This document shows, one piece after another, positions 26,977 through 35,732 of a DNA stretch of 64,000 bases. The DNA lies in contig CAZJUP010000003.1 of the NCBI GenBank assembly GCA_964549275.1, forward strand, positions 124,001-188,000, written 5' to 3'. The position numbers and the translations under genes were made by a program. The stretch comes from CAZJUP01 sp964549275. GTDB taxonomy: Bacteria; Fidelibacterota; Marinisomatia; Marinisomatales; TCS55. Each line of letters begins with the position of its first letter. The stretch's first letter is position 1. Under the pieces are notes generated by a model, which ran no database searches, was not told the origin of the DNA, and was given only the letters and a program-made list of their open reading frames with translations.

Positions 26977-27300
26977 TTAATCTTTTCTTGCCAATTTTAC
27001 TGCTGTGCCGTAAACAAGGAGTTCTGCTGTACTGGACATTATCATAGATGTCTGGAACCTCACACCCACAACCGCATCCGCTCCTAATTCTTCTGCCCTT
27101 TCTCTCATCCGGTGCAAGGCTTGTTCTCTGGATTCAGCAAGCATTCCGGTATATTCTTTAATTTCTCCTCCCACAATAGTGCGTAATCCGGCAACAATAT
27201 CCTTGCCCACATGGCGGGCTCGAATGGTATTACCCACCACTGTTCCCAATGTTTGGGATATTGTATATCCAGCTACAGTCTCCGTAGTGACGGCAATCAT
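26977..27300 (-). CDS. YbjQ/UPF0145 family protein
   Basis: The 107-residue protein matches the YbjQ (DUF74, heavy-metal-binding-domain-like) family: it has the opening block TTETVAGYTISQTLGTVVGNTIRARHVGKD (here split by its two conserved parts, GYTI and VVGNTIRARH), the central GGEIKEYTGML, the helix REQALHRMRERAEELGADAVVGVRF, and a C-terminal YGTAVKL. The family forms pentamers; its biochemical role is unknown. Its start overlaps the stop of the upstream small membrane protein (ATGA). Confidence 0.9.
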   Translation of the reverse strand: MIAVTTETVAGYTISQTLGTVVGNTIRARHVGKDIVAGLRTIVGGEIKEYTGMLAESREQALHRMRERAEELGADAVVGVRFQTSMIMSSTAELLVYGTAVKLARKD

Positions 27301-27515
27301 TTTTCAATTCCCCGAATGGATTCTTTATCTTTGTCTTCTTTTTGTTCCTGGAGCAAATTGTAAACCAGCATCCCTACTCCGGCTAATATAGCGATAAAGG
27401 CAATGCCCAAGATGGGATTGTTCCCAATGAAACCAATGATTTTACCCAGAAAATACAGAAGAAACACGGCGACCCCAGCTAAGATTAAATAGATTCCGAT
27501 TTGTTTTACATTCAT
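27297..27515 (-). CDS. small membrane protein upstream of ybjQ
   Basis: The 72-residue protein has two hydrophobic helices (IYLILAGVAVFLLYFLGKI and GIAFIAILAGVGMLVYNLL) and a charged tail. The start is the ATG at 27515, five bases after AAAGGAG; a GTG two codons further upstream lies inside the ribosome binding site. It is translationally coupled to the YbjQ gene. No family is recognised. Confidence 0.75.
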   Translation of the reverse strand: MNVKQIGIYLILAGVAVFLLYFLGKIIGFIGNNPILGIAFIAILAGVGMLVYNLLQEQKEDKDKESIRGIEK

Positions 27516-27585
27516 AGTCACTCCTTTAATAGATTCTTTTTATTGAATAATCCAATGAACTTCATACAATAAACTTTAGTCAAAG

Positions 27586-27765
27586 TTAAGCAACATTTTG
27601 TATATCTCCATATTCAACAGGTGTTTTGTAACCTAAGGCTGAATAAAACCTTTGACGGTTGTAAAACTACTTTTATGGATTCAAATATGTCTTCTTTTAC
27701 TTTTTGTCTCTTTGGTACTTATTCTGATAAATAAGTTTTGTCATTAAGGTTTTAAAGAATGATTC
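27586..27765 (-). pseudogene. IS3-family transposase C-terminal remnant
   Basis: On the minus strand the sequence translates to pieces of the C-terminal rve integrase domain of an IS3-family transposase: ESFFKTLMTKLIYQNKY, then DIFESIK, then FYNRQRFYSALGYKTPVEY before a stop at 27586-27588. At least one frameshift separates DIFESIK from FYNRQR, and a stop interrupts the first part. The catalytic upstream region is missing and no terminal inverted repeats are visible, so this is an old, degraded fragment. Confidence 0.85.
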
Positions 27766-27840
27766 TACCAAATGGATAAATTTCTCCTCTTCCTCTGACC
27801 CAGAGGTTGGAGACCTAAACAGATGTAACTAATTTATCCT

Positions 27841-28500
27841 ATGACAGAATCGGATTTTTCTATCAGAACCTTTACCGGTGGGTTTGACGAAAATTTTACC
27901 TATTTAACCACCTGTTTAAAGACAGGGAAACAATTTATTGTTGATGCTGCTCTCCCGGTTAATAAACTTGAACCCTTCATATCTTCGGGCTTAATCGGGC
28001 TTTTTATTACGCATACCCATGGGGATCATATTGCTTACCTGAATGATTATATAAGGCTGTTTCCTGATATGGTAGTAATGATTCACAAGAATTCACAAAA
28101 GAAAATTGAAGCGCCCTTTATAAAGCCTGTCAATGATGGGGAGATAGTTACTATCGGAAAATTACAAATGGAACCTATTTTTACCCCGGGGCATTATCCG
28201 GATTCCATCTGTTTTCTGATGGATAACATAATGTTTACCGGGGATACTCTTTTTGTGGGTCGAACGGGAAGAACAGTGAGCCCCGGAAGTAATGTTCGAC
28301 ATTTGTACCAATCAGTGTATTCTAGAATTTTGACATTACCCAAACAAACTGTAATTTACCCCGGACATGATTATGGACCGGAGCCAACTATAACCCTGGA
28401 AAATAATATTCAGCTGAGTTCATTGCTTCAGGCTGAAGATGAGGATGACTTTGTGAATCGAATGGCTGAATATGAAATTTCCCGAAAAATAACCCCTTAA
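27841..28500 (+). CDS. metallo-beta-lactamase-fold hydrolase, glyoxalase II-like
   Basis: The 219-residue protein has the metal motif THTHGDH, followed by the histidine in GHYPDS, the aspartate in FTGDTLF and the last histidine in YPGHDYG, so both metal sites are complete. The family includes hydroxyacylglutathione hydrolases and persulfide dioxygenases; substrate cannot be told from the sequence. It lacks the longer C-terminal domain of classical glyoxalase II. The next gene follows after 15 bp. Confidence 0.85.
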   Translation: MTESDFSIRTFTGGFDENFTYLTTCLKTGKQFIVDAALPVNKLEPFISSGLIGLFITHTHGDHIAYLNDYIRLFPDMVVMIHKNSQKKIEAPFIKPVNDGEIVTIGKLQMEPIFTPGHYPDSICFLMDNIMFTGDTLFVGRTGRTVSPGSNVRHLYQSVYSRILTLPKQTVIYPGHDYGPEPTITLENNIQLSSLLQAEDEDDFVNRMAEYEISRKITP

Positions 28501-28515
28501 ATTAAGGAGGCCATT

Positions 28516-28827
28516 ATGAAACGATTCATTACCGGTGCTTTCGCCGGCATTATTCTGGTAACCTTGCTCATAACTCTTATGGGAGCAACTCAAGTTGAAG
28601 ATGATTCCCTGAAGGCCATGATGATCCGACTGGATGAATATTTACAAGGTGAATTATCGAAGGAACACAATTCCGGAAGGTTTCAGCTACAATCTTTCCA
28701 GATTGAACGAACCCATTGGCATTATATGCTGGATACGTCCACGGGTGAATTATACCGACTTGACCCCAGCCGAACCGCAGGGAATGCCACTTGGGTTTTA
28801 ACAGCTGAAGCGAATTTCAAAAAATAA
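28516..28827 (+). CDS. exported hypothetical protein
   Basis: The 103-residue product has an N-terminal signal or anchor (FITGAFAGIILVTLLITLMGA) and a short periplasmic region. AAGGAGG lies seven bases before the ATG, a strong ribosome binding site. The mature part contains ERTHWHYMLDTSTGELYRL, which resembles short beta-strand motifs but no family that I recognise. It is downstream of the hydrolase and upstream of a Cys-rich lipoprotein. Confidence 0.7.
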   Translation: MKRFITGAFAGIILVTLLITLMGATQVEDDSLKAMMIRLDEYLQGELSKEHNSGRFQLQSFQIERTHWHYMLDTSTGELYRLDPSRTAGNATWVLTAEANFKK

Positions 28828-28843
28828 TCTGCAGAGGAAGACA

Positions 28844-29116
28844 ATGAAAAACTTACTGACATCAAAATTTCTATTCACTTCACTCTTACTTTTTTCTTTG
28901 CTTAGTTGCGGAAAAACTAATGAATGCAATGATTGCGGCGGTAATCTTCTTGATGGGTATATATTTATGGAAGTCACCGCTGATGATTTAGCCCAATACG
29001 AAGGATTAGCCCTCCTGGAAGGTGTAGATGTGGGGGTTTGTATACGCGTTAAAATTTCCGGGGAAGAAATAAATCTCCAAACGGTGGAAGTTGTTGATGA
29101 ATGCTGCTGCGAATAA
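28844..29116 (+). CDS. small cysteine-rich lipoprotein
   Basis: The 90-residue protein has a signal peptide with lipobox LLSC. Behind it are NECNDCGG, a single mid-protein cysteine (VCIRV), and a C-terminus ending DECCCE. Seven cysteines in about 70 mature residues point to disulfides or metal binding. No family is recognised. It overlaps the start of the esterase gene by about 20 bp. Confidence 0.7.
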   Translation: MKNLLTSKFLFTSLLLFSLLSCGKTNECNDCGGNLLDGYIFMEVTADDLAQYEGLALLEGVDVGVCIRVKISGEEINLQTVEVVDECCCE

Positions 29117-29732
29117 ATTGATAGTGAAGATTGTGGAGGGAGAGGGCCTTCCATCCAAGGTTGTTATTGCTCTTCATGGATGGACTGGAGATGAAACTTC
29201 TTTTACTCCGTTGGTAAAAAATATTAATTCTAAAAATATCAAGTGGATACTTCCCCGGGCACCTTATAAATCTGATACCGGAAAAGGATTTACATGGTTC
29301 AGTGGGTCAGAAGAAAAAGGATGGAAAGTAGAAAAAACATGGTCGGGATTAAATCAACTTCTTCACTCCTTATTCGAAGAAGGGATTACACCAAAAGATA
29401 TATTTATGATTGGATTTTCCCAAGGAGCAGCACTGGCAATGGAATATGCCACAAGGTTGGAGTACTCCATTGGAGGAATCATCCCTGTAGCGGGATTTAT
29501 TAAAAACAGAACACAGTTAAAAAATGATGCTCCAAATGGCAGCTTGGATATGCGAATTTTACTCATGCATGGTGTCAAAGATGAAATTATCAGACCGGAA
29601 GCGAGCGAAAAAGCATATCAGTTTTATAAGAATCGGGGAAATCAGGTGAGTCTTGAACTGTATGATGCAGGACACAAAATACCTTTAATATCCTCAGGGC
29701 TTATATCAAAATTTTTAGGTGAAAAACCTTAA
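29097..29732 (+). CDS. phospholipase/carboxylesterase family hydrolase
   Basis: The alpha/beta-hydrolase has the oxyanion stretch ALHGWTGDE, the nucleophile motif GFSQGAA (serine), an acid in HGVKDEII and the final histidine in DAGHKIP, which form a complete triad in the dienelactone/phospholipase-carboxylesterase subfamily. The ATG at 29097 overlaps the lipoprotein gene; a TTG at 29118 or GTG at 29124 would remove the overlap and is possible. No signal peptide, so it is cytoplasmic. Confidence 0.82.
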   Translation: MNAAANKLIVKIVEGEGLPSKVVIALHGWTGDETSFTPLVKNINSKNIKWILPRAPYKSDTGKGFTWFSGSEEKGWKVEKTWSGLNQLLHSLFEEGITPKDIFMIGFSQGAALAMEYATRLEYSIGGIIPVAGFIKNRTQLKNDAPNGSLDMRILLMHGVKDEIIRPEASEKAYQFYKNRGNQVSLELYDAGHKIPLISSGLISKFLGEKP

Positions 29733-29782
29733 CATCACTTCTAAAAACACGTGAGAAAATAACCAAAAAACCCAGCACAAAA

Positions 29783-30979
29783 ATGAAGCGGGGATCCTCT
29801 AATCATTACCTCTCTAAATCCAAGGGTAGTGAAATCATCCTTTCCATTAAAAATCGTTCCGTTACTCTTTTTGAAAAACCGGGAAATAATTTATGGACTT
29901 TTGATTTGGAAGGCAGACCTCTCGGAATATTTTATCAGGGGAAATCTATCCGGCGAACATTAAATAATCGATATGTCCTGAAAAGCCGAAAATTAACTCA
30001 GGGTGAGATTCACCGTATTATCAGTTCATTTAACAAGGACGAAGGCGAAAAGTTATTGACCATCGGGCATCAATTAATCCGGAAGATCATTTCTGAAATT
30101 CCTTCTTTTAATGACTTGGGAATTCTTCGAAAATTATTAACCAAAACACCAATGGCTCTTGAACAAGATGCCGGTGTATTTCGACATTTATATTTACCTG
30201 TTTCTATCCTTCCTCCGGACCAATATCTCTCTCTCGTTGTACAACTCACGGAAGGATGCAATTTTAATCAATGTTTATTTTGCAACTTTTATAAGGATCG
30301 TCCATTTCGTATAAAGTCACTTGACGAAGTCAAACAGCACGTAACCGAGATTAAAGAATATTTCGGTCAAGGCTTATCCTTAAGGCAGTCAATTTTTCTT
30401 GCAGATGCCAATGCCCTTCTTACGCCTATGAACCGCTTGGTTCCCCTGATGGGTTTCGTTCAAACTGCTTTTCCTAAATTAAAGCGTATATACTCCTTTT
30501 GTGACGTCTTTACTGGGGTAAAAAAATCGAAAGAAAATTTAATTCAATTGAAAAACTTGGGTCTTACCCGAGTATATCTCGGAATTGAATCCGGACACAT
30601 TCCATTACTGCAATTTTTACGAAAACCGCAAAATCATCAACAAATACTGACTTTCGCTTCAAGGCTGAAAGATGCGGGCATCAATATTGGCGCTATTATA
30701 TTAGCCGGTGCCGGCGGATCACATTTCCATCAAAAGCACATTGAAGATTCTACTGCACTATTAAGAGCCATGGAATTAAATCAAGGGGATATGGTGTATA
30801 TTTCCGAACTTGATGAACCGAATCCAGAATATAGATTAGAGATGAAGAAAAATGGATTTTCAATCCCTGATTTTTTAACCCAAAGAAAAATGTCAAAGGA
30901 TATAAAGTATCGATTAAAAAGTGAACTCAACAAAAATGTGAAAATCTCTCCTTATGATATTCATCAATTTTTCTATTGA
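29783..30979 (+). CDS. radical SAM protein with Cx4Cx2C cluster motif
   Basis: The 398-residue protein has an N-terminal region of about 150 residues, then TEGCNFNQCLFCNFY, a radical SAM cluster motif spaced Cx4Cx2C, found in a subset of COG1032-like radical SAM enzymes. The usual SAM-binding features follow: acidic FLADANALL and the GIESGH motif. There is no B12-binding domain and no SPASM extension that I can see. Neighbours (an esterase and a cold-shock gene) do not indicate a substrate. Function is unknown. Confidence 0.8.
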   Translation: MKRGSSNHYLSKSKGSEIILSIKNRSVTLFEKPGNNLWTFDLEGRPLGIFYQGKSIRRTLNNRYVLKSRKLTQGEIHRIISSFNKDEGEKLLTIGHQLIRKIISEIPSFNDLGILRKLLTKTPMALEQDAGVFRHLYLPVSILPPDQYLSLVVQLTEGCNFNQCLFCNFYKDRPFRIKSLDEVKQHVTEIKEYFGQGLSLRQSIFLADANALLTPMNRLVPLMGFVQTAFPKLKRIYSFCDVFTGVKKSKENLIQLKNLGLTRVYLGIESGHIPLLQFLRKPQNHQQILTFASRLKDAGINIGAIILAGAGGSHFHQKHIEDSTALLRAMELNQGDMVYISELDEPNPEYRLEMKKNGFSIPDFLTQRKMSKDIKYRLKSELNKNVKISPYDIHQFFY

Positions 30980-30980
30980 T

Positions 30981-31184
30981 TCAAATGGGTCGAACGTTAA
31001 TAGCCCTATCTCCCTTCATATCGAAATCAACATCAAACCCAACCTTTTGTCCCGGCCTTAAGCCCGATTGTTTCACCTTTGGGCTCAACCCGGAAACATG
31101 GACAAAATAATCATCCCCATTGGTTCCGTTGATGAATCCAAACCCTTTTATCCTATCATACTCTTTGACAATTCCTGTTTGCAT
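30981..31184 (-). CDS. cold-shock-domain protein
   Basis: This 67-residue protein is a single cold-shock domain that binds single-stranded RNA and DNA. RNP1 is KGFGFI and RNP2 is DYFVHVS; the surrounding GxVK start is GIVKEYD. Its length matches CspA proteins. It converges on the radical SAM gene with one base between the stop codons. AAAGAG lies six bases upstream of the ATG. Confidence 0.92.
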   Translation of the reverse strand: MQTGIVKEYDRIKGFGFINGTNGDDYFVHVSGLSPKVKQSGLRPGQKVGFDVDFDMKGDRAINVRPI

Positions 31185-31276
31185 TGTTTACTCTTTGTGA
31201 TTGTCATCACTTTTGTTGAAAGGAGAAATTAGGTATATTAAGATTGTAAATTGAAACATAAAGAAAGGGGTGCGTT

Positions 31277-32545
31277 ATGAAAACGCGGACTTTATTCCTG
31301 TTAATACCTTTATTGTTTATCGTTTTCCCGGCTTGTGAATTGACTGAAGAAGAGGAAAATGGCCAAAATAATCCGACTGAATTGGTCGGAAAATGGAACC
31401 GGGAATCCATCAAAGTAGGCCTGGAAGTTGTGACCAATTCTAATCAGTCTTTGGTTGACATATCCAAACCTGGAGTAGGATCGGGAATCTCCATTGTCGG
31501 GGACAATCTAAATGAATCCTTAAAACACATTAACCCTATGTTCATGTTTTTTAAACCGGATGATGACAATGGTGGGCCAAATGGAAATGACAATGGTGAA
31601 CCACATTTTTTCTTTGCCGTCCAAAACCTGGACTGGACTGTCTTCGAAAAACCTGAGGATTTCATTGGCCAATCCTTGAAAATGTTTCTTATGATGAAGG
31701 ACAAAGAATGGCGCCATCATCCGGATGGGACCGAAATGGATACAATAGTTACTCGGGCGGTCTATTTTGAATGGATAATTAATGATACCAGCAATTTTTT
31801 CATGGGAGACCGTCCACCGGACAGCCTGTACATCGCAGACAGGGTTGACACATCAAGTTATTCATTTGATAAAGAAACACATGAACTTGTGTTAAGCAAT
31901 ATTTCCCTATATTTTGCAGAAATTCATGTGATTTCTGAATCAGAAGATTCTTTGGTTTGGGATAGTTCACGCGTGTCCGTTGCCAGCGGTAATTTAAAGC
32001 CTGCCACTTTCTCAATAAACGCAAATACTCCAACGCTAGTATCCACACCTAAATTTAAAGAAGGAATGAGCGAAGGTCCGCCGGAGAGTGTTGACTTGCA
32101 TGATGATGGAACTCTGGATTTGGTGGATATCTATTTAGAATGTGACGATTATGGAAATTGTAATGAAGTAACAGAATATCTCACTGGAGATTGGTGGACG
32201 GAAGGATTAGACACCCTTATATTGGCCATTACAGAATCAGATGGTGAAATTGATACTGTAGATTTAAAATATCTGGTGGCCGGCAATGAACTGAACATTG
32301 TCCATCGCGAAAATCCCTGTGTCGAAGATGATTATTGGGAATCTGAAGATGAATGTCTCAGAGATATGGAAAGAGGGTTAATTGGAATCCAACAGGGGTC
32401 CCTCACCTCTATGGAAATGGTTATGAATCTTACATTTAAAAAAGAATCTGTAGCGGGGAAAACAAGACAACATGGATCATCTACATACCCTTTGCATTCG
32501 AATCGAAATATCCAAACGGGTATCTATCGGATATTCAAAAATTAA
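31277..32545 (+). CDS. hypothetical lipoprotein
   Basis: The 422-residue protein begins with a signal peptide and lipobox FPAC (cysteine near residue 21), then an acidic linker and the block ELVGKWNRESI, which is common at the start of lipocalin-like or DUF-type surface lipoproteins. Most of the sequence is acidic and beta rich (many Asp/Glu-Thr stretches). I recognise no enzymatic motif. A strong terminator follows. Confidence 0.7.
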   Translation: MKTRTLFLLIPLLFIVFPACELTEEEENGQNNPTELVGKWNRESIKVGLEVVTNSNQSLVDISKPGVGSGISIVGDNLNESLKHINPMFMFFKPDDDNGGPNGNDNGEPHFFFAVQNLDWTVFEKPEDFIGQSLKMFLMMKDKEWRHHPDGTEMDTIVTRAVYFEWIINDTSNFFMGDRPPDSLYIADRVDTSSYSFDKETHELVLSNISLYFAEIHVISESEDSLVWDSSRVSVASGNLKPATFSINANTPTLVSTPKFKEGMSEGPPESVDLHDDGTLDLVDIYLECDDYGNCNEVTEYLTGDWWTEGLDTLILAITESDGEIDTVDLKYLVAGNELNIVHRENPCVEDDYWESEDECLRDMERGLIGIQQGSLTSMEMVMNLTFKKESVAGKTRQHGSSTYPLHSNRNIQTGIYRIFKN

Positions 32546-32570
32546 GTAAATTTGATTTATAACGCCCCCA

Positions 32571-32604
32571 AAAAGCCCTGGTGATTCAATTCATCGGGGC
32601 TTTT
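32571..32604. terminator. bidirectional intrinsic terminator
   Basis: A 14-bp stem, AAAAGCCCTGGTGA paired with TCATCGGGGCTTTT with two G-U-type pairs, encloses a six-base loop and is followed by T8 on the plus strand and by A-rich sequence that gives T residues on the minus strand. It serves the lipoprotein gene and overlaps the stop codon of the convergent transporter gene. Confidence 0.85.
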
Positions 32605-33430
32605 TTTTATTCCAATTTCTGATGAATGCACGTCCCATGGCTCCCCCCAGAACCAAAACGCCCCCAATAACTGCCCAATCGCCAATTTGCTCACCCACAA
32701 TCAGATACACCCAAAGAGGATTCAGAATGGGTTCTATCGTGGATACAAGAACCGCATCCAGGGCCGGGATATACTTAATTCCTGTTGAATAAAGAATGTA
32801 GGCAACACCCAATTGAAAAACACCAAGGATGATGATATAGAACCAAGTCTCTACCTCAACAGGTACGGATTGAAAGAAAAAAGGCAGGCAAATTATTGCA
32901 GCAATAATATTTCCGATTAAAATAGTTTCTACCGGAGAGCCTGATTTCTGACGGCGTAATGCCACGGTAGATATGGCAAAAGAGAAACCGCTTCCCAGTG
33001 CACAAATGTTTCCCCAAAATCCGGAGGTGGAAAGTTCATCTAAAAAAAAGAGACCTAACCCCGTTAATACAATTCCTATCCCTAACCAATCTAAAAGAGT
33101 TGTCTTTTCTCCGAGAAACCAAGTGCCGAATAAAGCCACATAAATGGGGGCGGTAAACTGAAGTAAAATAGCATTTGCTGCTGTGGTTAACTTTGTAGCA
33201 GAAATAAAAAGCATAACCATAGCTGCATAAGAACCCGCTCCTATAATTTGAGATTTGCTCCAGGATATTTTCGGTTTCTTGACATAAGCCAAAATTATAA
33301 TCGCTGCAATACCGCTTCTAATCCCTGCAATAGCCAATGGATTTAAATCAATCAGTTTAATTAAAACACCACCACTGCTCCACAAAATGGCTGTTAATAT
33401 AAGCAATACATGTGCCGTAGAAGATTTCAT
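32591..33430 (-). CDS. EamA/DMT-family transporter
   Basis: The 279-residue protein has ten hydrophobic helices arranged as two EamA repeats, typical of drug/metabolite transporters. The first repeat opens with LTAILWSSGGVLIK and the second with GSGFSFAISTVALRR. Substrate cannot be read from the sequence. It is the last gene of a leftward run that includes the cupin, DUF4442 and lipoprotein genes, 18 bp downstream of the latter. Confidence 0.85.
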   Translation of the reverse strand: MKSSTAHVLLILTAILWSSGGVLIKLIDLNPLAIAGIRSGIAAIIILAYVKKPKISWSKSQIIGAGSYAAMVMLFISATKLTTAANAILLQFTAPIYVALFGTWFLGEKTTLLDWLGIGIVLTGLGLFFLDELSTSGFWGNICALGSGFSFAISTVALRRQKSGSPVETILIGNIIAAIICLPFFFQSVPVEVETWFYIIILGVFQLGVAYILYSTGIKYIPALDAVLVSTIEPILNPLWVYLIVGEQIGDWAVIGGVLVLGGAMGRAFIRNWNKKKPR

Positions 33431-33448
33431 CGGAGTGAGGGGTTTCTG

Positions 33449-34129
33449 TTAGCCGGGAAAATCCGAATCCAGAGATCTTTGTTTTTGATGCTCGTAAGAA
33501 GCATCCAAATGAAGTTTTCGAAATTTTATGATAATGGCTGCAGCGGAAGCGGCCATTGCTCGCTGTTGGTGCGCATTCATATATGGATAAATCCATACTG
33601 ATTCATTGGATGATTGGGAAATATCAACCAATCCCCGAATTTCGTTTTTTTGATTAAAGGAATAACCCATTAACAAAGGTGTTTGAATTCGTCTTTTACG
33701 TTCTGTTGTAAAATATTCCCTGATTTTAAGCGTGTCTCCAATAGTATACACCACAGAATCAGTCAGCGTCCAAACTCCCTTTGGAGGTGTCAAATCCCTG
33801 AAACTGCATTTTAAATAGGGGGTCCATTGTCCCTTCTCTGTCGGGTATTCACAATAGCATTGCCACTCTTCACCTTCCTCATCAGAAAAGAAAAATTCAT
33901 AGGCACCTGTGGCCCAATCTGAAGTTCGGTAGTCTGTATATAATATTTTTCCACTCCTGTCCTGGATATTGTACACTCTGAATGGTCCAAAATCCAATGT
34001 CCAGGTAATATCTCCTCCCTTAACCGGTAATTGTTTTGCGGCTTTTAATTCTTCCGGCACTCCGATTTTTAATGGAATCAAGCAAGCAACCAATAGGATA
34101 GCCGTCACGCTCATCAATAATCTTTTCAT
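33449..34129 (-). CDS. hypothetical exported protein
   Basis: The 226-residue protein has an N-terminal signal with a possible lipobox (LLVAC). The rest is a soluble, beta-rich protein with several Trp and Tyr residues (WQCYCEYPTEKGQW). The last 30 residues are basic and rich in Ala and His. No family is recognised. Its ATG overlaps the stop of the DUF4442 gene, and the transporter gene follows 18 bp later. Confidence 0.65.
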   Translation of the reverse strand: MKRLLMSVTAILLVACLIPLKIGVPEELKAAKQLPVKGGDITWTLDFGPFRVYNIQDRSGKILYTDYRTSDWATGAYEFFFSDEEGEEWQCYCEYPTEKGQWTPYLKCSFRDLTPPKGVWTLTDSVVYTIGDTLKIREYFTTERKRRIQTPLLMGYSFNQKNEIRGLVDISQSSNESVWIYPYMNAHQQRAMAASAAAIIIKFRKLHLDASYEHQKQRSLDSDFPG

Positions 34130-34647
34130 GGCTTTCCCCCTTTTTTTATGGACAATGTTAATGTCATTTCTGCCACGGGTTCATTTCCGAATTTAGCCGG
34201 AACGGTAGCCAAGACAGAAAGAGGATAATTCTGTCTTTCCCCGGTTTTGATCGCCTGGTATACCAAAGATTGAATCGCTTTACCATCCCCGCAATGGAAA
34301 TGGACATCCCCTTCTGCCCTTTTTAAAAACTTTGCATTAAAATCTTTAAACACCAAGTTAATTTTCTCACCGGATAATTGGATAATATGTCCTGCAAGAA
34401 TTCCTCCGGATAAGTCAGCTCCAATGGACAGTGCCCCAAAATACATTGAGTTTAAATGATTTTTAGTTCTTCGCCTTAATGGGATGACCGATTCGATTTC
34501 AATAGTATTCAATTTTAAAACCTTAGGACGGCAAAAATAGATGAGTGGAATTTTGGCCAAACCAAATAGTCTGACCATAGCTGTGGCTTTTAATTTTCCA
34601 ACGGTTTGATTAGATTTTTGACTCACGATTTGCCCTGATTTTTTCAT
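34126..34647 (-). CDS. DUF4442 hot-dog-fold protein
   Basis: The 173-residue protein resembles DUF4442 (YiiD C-terminal, thioesterase-like hot-dog) proteins: it has the block HLNSMYFGALSIGADLSGG where the hot-dog helix and the N-x-x-H type start lie, and FLKRAEGDVHFHC in the strands. Enzymatic activity is not proven for the family. The start overlaps the cupin gene by 38 bp, and the stop overlaps the next gene by four bases, so the three genes are coupled. Confidence 0.75.
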   Translation of the reverse strand: MKKSGQIVSQKSNQTVGKLKATAMVRLFGLAKIPLIYFCRPKVLKLNTIEIESVIPLRRRTKNHLNSMYFGALSIGADLSGGILAGHIIQLSGEKINLVFKDFNAKFLKRAEGDVHFHCGDGKAIQSLVYQAIKTGERQNYPLSVLATVPAKFGNEPVAEMTLTLSIKKGGKP

Positions 34648-35074
34648 TTAACGCCTTTATTTTTTCATTTCCCTCATACCATGGGGGTAACGTCTCCCAA
34701 TCTGGTAATCCATCGTCAATGAGAGAGTTTGAATCCTCTTCTCTGGGAAACCCTTTCGCCGGTACAGCTCCCACAATCAGACATACCAAATCCGAATCTT
34801 CAGCCGCTTTTAATGCACGGTTATCTTTCGGATCCACTTTAATTATATCTCCTGGGCTTAACTCAATATCCTTTCCGTTGATATGAATGATTCCCTTTCC
34901 GTTCACAACAATATAAACTTCTTCCTGAAGTTCATGACGATGCATAAAGGTATACCCCATTCCGGCAGGAATTCGGGACATCCCCAGTCCAACCCCCTTA
35001 AGATTGAGTTTATTCTTGAAAAGGGTCAGCCATTCCGGGGCATCTTCAAACTTCACTGTTGTTTTTGTATACAC
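34610..35074 (-). CDS. cupin-domain protein
   Basis: The 154-residue protein contains one cupin barrel: the first motif is HRHELQEEVYIVVNGKG and the second is PGDIIKVDPKDNRALKA. A histidine pair and a glutamate could bind a metal. The start is GTG at 35074 with GAGGTGATAGG directly upstream. Cupins have many functions; the C-terminal 40 residues, rich in charged amino acids, carry no clue. It starts a four-gene leftward operon. Confidence 0.85.
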   Translation of the reverse strand: MYTKTTVKFEDAPEWLTLFKNKLNLKGVGLGMSRIPAGMGYTFMHRHELQEEVYIVVNGKGIIHINGKDIELSPGDIIKVDPKDNRALKAAEDSDLVCLIVGAVPAKGFPREEDSNSLIDDGLPDWETLPPWYEGNEKIKALNEKIRANRESKI

Positions 35075-35156
35075 CCTATCACCTCATTTCTGTGAAATAG
35101 AATATAATCTTTAAAGAGCCATAAAAATATCTGGAATAATATACCATAACAGTCCT

Positions 35157-35732
35157 TTAAAATTTAATCCTAGCTATTGTTTTTATTTTCACGTGAGGGG
35201 TTAAAGCCTGGTCTCTTTCTGGTTGCCCATGGATTTTTTTAACCACATCCATTCCCTCAATTACTTTTCCAAATGCAGCAAATCCCTGCCCATCCGGATT
35301 TCTATTCCCTCCGAAGTCCAATTCCGGTTGGTCTCCCACACAAATAAAAAATTCTGATGTTGCTGTACCTGGTTCCAGCCGTGCCATGGACAAAACTCCG
35401 TTTTTATGTAGTACTCCGGTCTTCGTTGTTGTTTCGTGCTGAATTGGGTTTTTCATTTTTTCTTCATGAAATAATCCGCCCTGAATCACTTCAATCTTTA
35501 CCGGATTCTTCGGTTGATTTTTTAAAGTAACAACACGATAAAAAACAGAATGATCAAAGTGGTTTCCATCAACATAAGTAAGAAAATTTTCAACAGTTAT
35601 TGGGGCTTTTTCAGGGTATAACTCCAGTTTAATTTCGCCTAACTCTGTTTGAATCAATATATTCGGTTTTGGGGATTCACAGGAAATGAAAAAAGAAAAA
35701 ATCATCAATGAATATTTAAATATTCTCCGCAT
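35157..35732 (-). CDS. cyclophilin-type peptidyl-prolyl isomerase, probably lipoprotein
   Basis: The 191-residue protein is a cyclophilin with a signal and a lipobox-like FFISC. Cyclophilin blocks are EIKLELYPEKAPITVENFL, HFDHSVFYRVV, GVLSMARLEPGTATSEFFI and GFAAFGKVIEGMDVV. The ATG at 35732 is chosen because it places the signal correctly; an upstream extension overlaps the SDR gene and is ignored. It overlaps the SDR stop by one base (TAATG). Confidence 0.88.
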   Translation of the reverse strand: MRRIFKYSLMIFSFFISCESPKPNILIQTELGEIKLELYPEKAPITVENFLTYVDGNHFDHSVFYRVVTLKNQPKNPVKIEVIQGGLFHEEKMKNPIQHETTTKTGVLHKNGVLSMARLEPGTATSEFFICVGDQPELDFGGNRNPDGQGFAAFGKVIEGMDVVKKIHGQPERDQALTPHVKIKTIARIKF

